Assembly (NCBI GenBank): GCA_947168515.1 | Contig: CAMVMF010000021.1 | Span: 1 to 48,546, forward strand | Source of the DNA: an uncultured Bacteroidales bacterium | GTDB lineage: Bacteria > Bacteroidota > Bacteroidia > Bacteroidales > P3 | Reading direction: 5' to 3' | Length of the DNA: 48,546 nucleotides | Part shown: positions 46,871 to 48,546 of the stretch, one piece after another | How the letters are laid out: each line of letters begins with the position of its first letter | Position numbering within the stretch: position 1 is the stretch's first letter | Notes under the pieces: generated by a model | What the model was told of the DNA's origin: nothing | The model's database searches: none | What the model saw: the letters and a program-made list of their open reading frames with translations, nothing else | Translations under genes and position numbers: made by a program

Positions 46871-47964
46871 TTTTTTCGTTATCTCGTTATGGAAGACCAA
46901 AAACACACAGCAGAAAGCATCATGGAGCTGATAAACAGTCTGCCTATCATGGAGCGTATCAAGCTGCACGACCTGTACAAGGGAGTGCAAACTGCATCAT
47001 CAGACATGGAAGAGTACCTGACGGAACAAAGGTTCTCGGGCGGACGGGTGTGTCCCATATGTGGAGGGACCCATGTTCAGCGAAATGGGAAACGAAAGAA
47101 TGGGGCACAGAAGTTTATCTGTAAGGACTGTGGCAAGACGTTCTCTATAAGGAAGAACACCATTTTTAACGGCACGCGTAAGAGCCTGTCGGTATGGAGA
47201 GAATACATGAGCTGTATGGCGGAAGGGTTGACGATAGACCAAAGTGCCGAACGGTGTGGCATTACGCATTACACATCATTCATATGGAGGCACAAGATTC
47301 TCGACGCCCTTGGAGAGTGTTCCAGAGACACAGAGTTGTCCGGCATTGTAGAAGCAGACGAGACATTCATGCCGTTGTCATTCAAGGGCGACAGGTCTCT
47401 TTTCTCAAAGGGAGAAGTAGAGCGGCAGGCACGAGTCCGAGGAGGAGAGAACCACAAGAGGGGACTATCGGACGAGTTGGTGTGTATCCCATGTGCCATA
47501 GACCGCAAGGGCAATGCCGTAAGCAGAGTGGCCAAGCTCGGGAAATGCTCGACCAAGGCCGTGAGGGAGGTTCTTGGCGGCCATGTGAACCATGAGGCCA
47601 CCCTGTGTACCGACGAGGAAGCCTCATATCGCAAATTTGCGAAGGAGAACGGTAATGCCCTTGTCCAGATTAAGGGGGGCAAGGGGACGGTGAAAGGCAT
47701 ATACCACATACAACACCTCAACGCATATCATTCCAACCTTAAGAACTTTATCGGGCAATTCAAAGGAATATCGTCCAAGTACTTGAACAACTACCTCGTA
47801 TGGAACAACGAAGTGGAACGAAGAAAGAATGGTTTTGCGGAAAAGGCAGTAGCCGTACTCCAACAGGTGGCATCAGCAATTTTTGAGGAGACCTGCTCGG
47901 CTCTCTTTTTGAGACCAGCTGTGCCTCTTCTGGTAAAAAATCAGTCTTAAATCAAACTAGAGCG
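46847..47964 (+). mobile_element. IS1595-family insertion sequence
   Basis: About 1118 bp. Imperfect terminal inverted repeats of 30 bp: the left end has CGCTCTAGT, ten unrelated bases, then ACTGATTTTTT; the right end is its inverse, with the same spacing. One transposase gene fills it. I cannot find a matching 8-bp target duplication (left flank AAGGAAAA, right flank TTAGTTTT), so either one flank has rearranged or the ends are a few bases off. Confidence 0.8.
46889..47950 (+). CDS. IS1595-family transposase
   Basis: A 353-aa transposase, apparently intact. N-terminal zinc ribbon CPICGG (Cys55, Cys58) with CKDCGK (Cys78, Cys81), then a helix-turn-helix-like region (GLTIDQSAERCGITHYTSFIWRHK). 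The catalytic core has Asp157 in VEADETF and Asp242 in LCTDEEASY; the third catalytic position falls in the region with His276, Asn278 and His281 (QHLNAYHSNLKNF) and KYLNNYLVW. ISXO2-like/IS1595 identity is clear from these motifs. It begins 42 bp inside the left end and its stop codon lies in the right inverted repeat. It could mobilise R1-like elements only if their ends were recognised, but their terminal sequences do not match this IS. Confidence 0.9.
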   Translation: MEDQKHTAESIMELINSLPIMERIKLHDLYKGVQTASSDMEEYLTEQRFSGGRVCPICGGTHVQRNGKRKNGAQKFICKDCGKTFSIRKNTIFNGTRKSLSVWREYMSCMAEGLTIDQSAERCGITHYTSFIWRHKILDALGECSRDTELSGIVEADETFMPLSFKGDRSLFSKGEVERQARVRGGENHKRGLSDELVCIPCAIDRKGNAVSRVAKLGKCSTKAVREVLGGHVNHEATLCTDEEASYRKFAKENGNALVQIKGGKGTVKGIYHIQHLNAYHSNLKNFIGQFKGISSKYLNNYLVWNNEVERRKNGFAEKAVAVLQQVASAIFEETCSALFLRPAVPLLVKNQS

Positions 47965-48252
47965 TTAGTTTTTAGTTTTATATACGAACACGAATTACAC
48001 GAATAGCACGAATGATAATTCGTTAGATTCGTGCTATTGGTGGTAAAAAAGTAATATTTGAGGCTGCCTATTGGTGAAAGTATAAGGTAAAAACTAAAAA
48101 GTTTATGAAGATTAGCTCCACGGATCTCTCGTATATTCACGTATTTTTATCCTCGTGATACGTGGAAAAGTAAAAGGTAAAAACTAAAAACTAAAAAGTT
48201 TATTGGCATAGCATGTGTCTATTTCCTTTTAGTTTTTAGTTTTTACTTTATA
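47965..48252. repeat. intergenic repeats downstream of the IS and of the partial T9SS gene
   Basis: Contains ACGAATTACACGAATAGCACG with inverted CGTTAGATTCGTGCTAT (R1-like sequence without its ends), the 48109-48166 copy of the CACGTATTTTTATCCTCGTG repeat, and A-rich blocks AAAGTAAAAGG/AAAAACTAAAAACT running up to the stop codon of the minus-strand gene at 48256. No gene seen. Confidence 0.75.
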
Positions 48253-48255
48253 GTT

Positions 48256-48546
48256 TTATTTTTTCACCACCCGCCTGACGGTGGTGCCGCCATCGGTGGT
48301 CACCCGCACAAAATAGGCTCCCGCAGGCAGACGGCTAAGGTCCAGGCGAGGCTGCGCAGTGGTGGCCAGACGGCGGCCGCTCATGTCCATCAGTTCCACT
48401 TTTTTCAGACGGTCGGCTTTGATGTTGAGCATGCTGGCAGCAGGGTTGGGGTAGACTTCCACGGCAGCAGGTGCGTCGGCATTATCCTCGATGCCCACAT
48501 GGGCACAAGGCCACTGGATGTAGTGGGTGCCACCATTGCGGTAGGC
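48256..48546 (-). CDS. C-terminal part of a T9SS-secreted protein (5' end beyond the window)
   Basis: The frame is open to the window edge. It encodes AYRNGGTHYIQWPCAHVGIEDNADAP and then a type A T9SS sorting domain (VEVYPNPAASMLNI, MDMSGRRLA, LPAGAYFVRVTT, VRRVVKK). The part before the sorting domain resembles the matching place in the C10 protease of this window (VTVQWPCAPLGI), so this may be another C10 peptidase or a relative with the same pre-CTD domain. Its catalytic part is not in the window. Confidence 0.8.
   Translation of the reverse strand, partial: AYRNGGTHYIQWPCAHVGIEDNADAPAAVEVYPNPAASMLNIKADRLKKVELMDMSGRRLATTAQPRLDLSRLPAGAYFVRVTTDGGTTVRRVVKK

Overview
The window comes from a member of the Bacteroidota, most likely the order Bacteroidales. 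The signs are type IX secretion (T9SS) C-terminal sorting domains on four genes, many SPII lipoproteins, a BspA-like DUF285 protein, a fimbrillin-like domain, a C10 (streptopain) peptidase, a GlsB/GlsA-like glycine-lipid pair, promoters carrying the Bacteroidota -7 motif TAnnTTTG, and weak Shine-Dalgarno signals. Coding DNA is fairly GC-rich. The intergenic DNA is AT-rich and unusually full of repeats.

Layout. 82-2106 (minus): a two-gene acyltransferase operon resembling glsA-glsB. 2696-3139 (minus): a small heat-shock protein. 3580-9663 (plus): a 2027-aa alpha-2-macroglobulin-like protein. 9595-12733 (minus): lipoprotein, T9SS-targeted C10 protease, and a small Spi-like inhibitor coupled to the protease by an ATGA overlap. 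13201-15268 (minus): an Omp28-like T9SS protein followed by two paralogous lipoproteins. 15424-16906 (minus): ECF sigma factor, one-TM putative anti-sigma factor and lipoprotein, joined by two ATGA overlaps. 17311-19703 (plus): a small peptide gene and a fimbrillin/BspA-type lipoprotein. 19900-20970 (plus): a calycin-like secreted protein and a second Hsp20. 21427-22051 (plus): an AT-rich islet with a frameshifted lipoprotein coupled to a second lipoprotein. 22561-27267: threonine aldolase-like enzyme, flavodoxin lipoprotein, YqhD/BdhA-like alcohol dehydrogenase and a YitT-family membrane protein. 27649-45255 (minus): one gene of about 5868 codons for a giant surface protein with a CUB-like domain, 14 jelly-roll/Fn3 modules, a PKD-like domain, CDSL-type repeats including a near-identical 627-bp tandem array, and a gliding-motility-type (type B) sorting domain. 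46457-47964: a lipoprotein whose 3' end is formed by an IS1595-family insertion sequence. 48256-48546: the C-terminus of another T9SS cargo that runs off the window.

The window is mostly a surface and secretion locus. It encodes a secreted protease with a probable dedicated inhibitor, a broad antiprotease-like protein, adhesin-like proteins and lipoproteins, and a cell-surface-type sigma/anti-sigma switch. No rRNA, tRNA or CRISPR array was found.

The least explained signal is the repeat content. (1) A MITE-like element with GGGGACTTCTA/TAGAAGTCCCC ends occurs seven times, some copies carrying a nested element with interchangeable hairpin cores. (2) Many short hairpins have different but self-complementary stems around 3-nt loops. 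(3) A composite (CTCAAYT)n plus TTTTAGTTTTTA repeat sits at the 3' ends of genes in a preferred orientation and has entered two coding sequences in frame. (4) Both hsp20 genes carry sigma-54-like promoter sequences.
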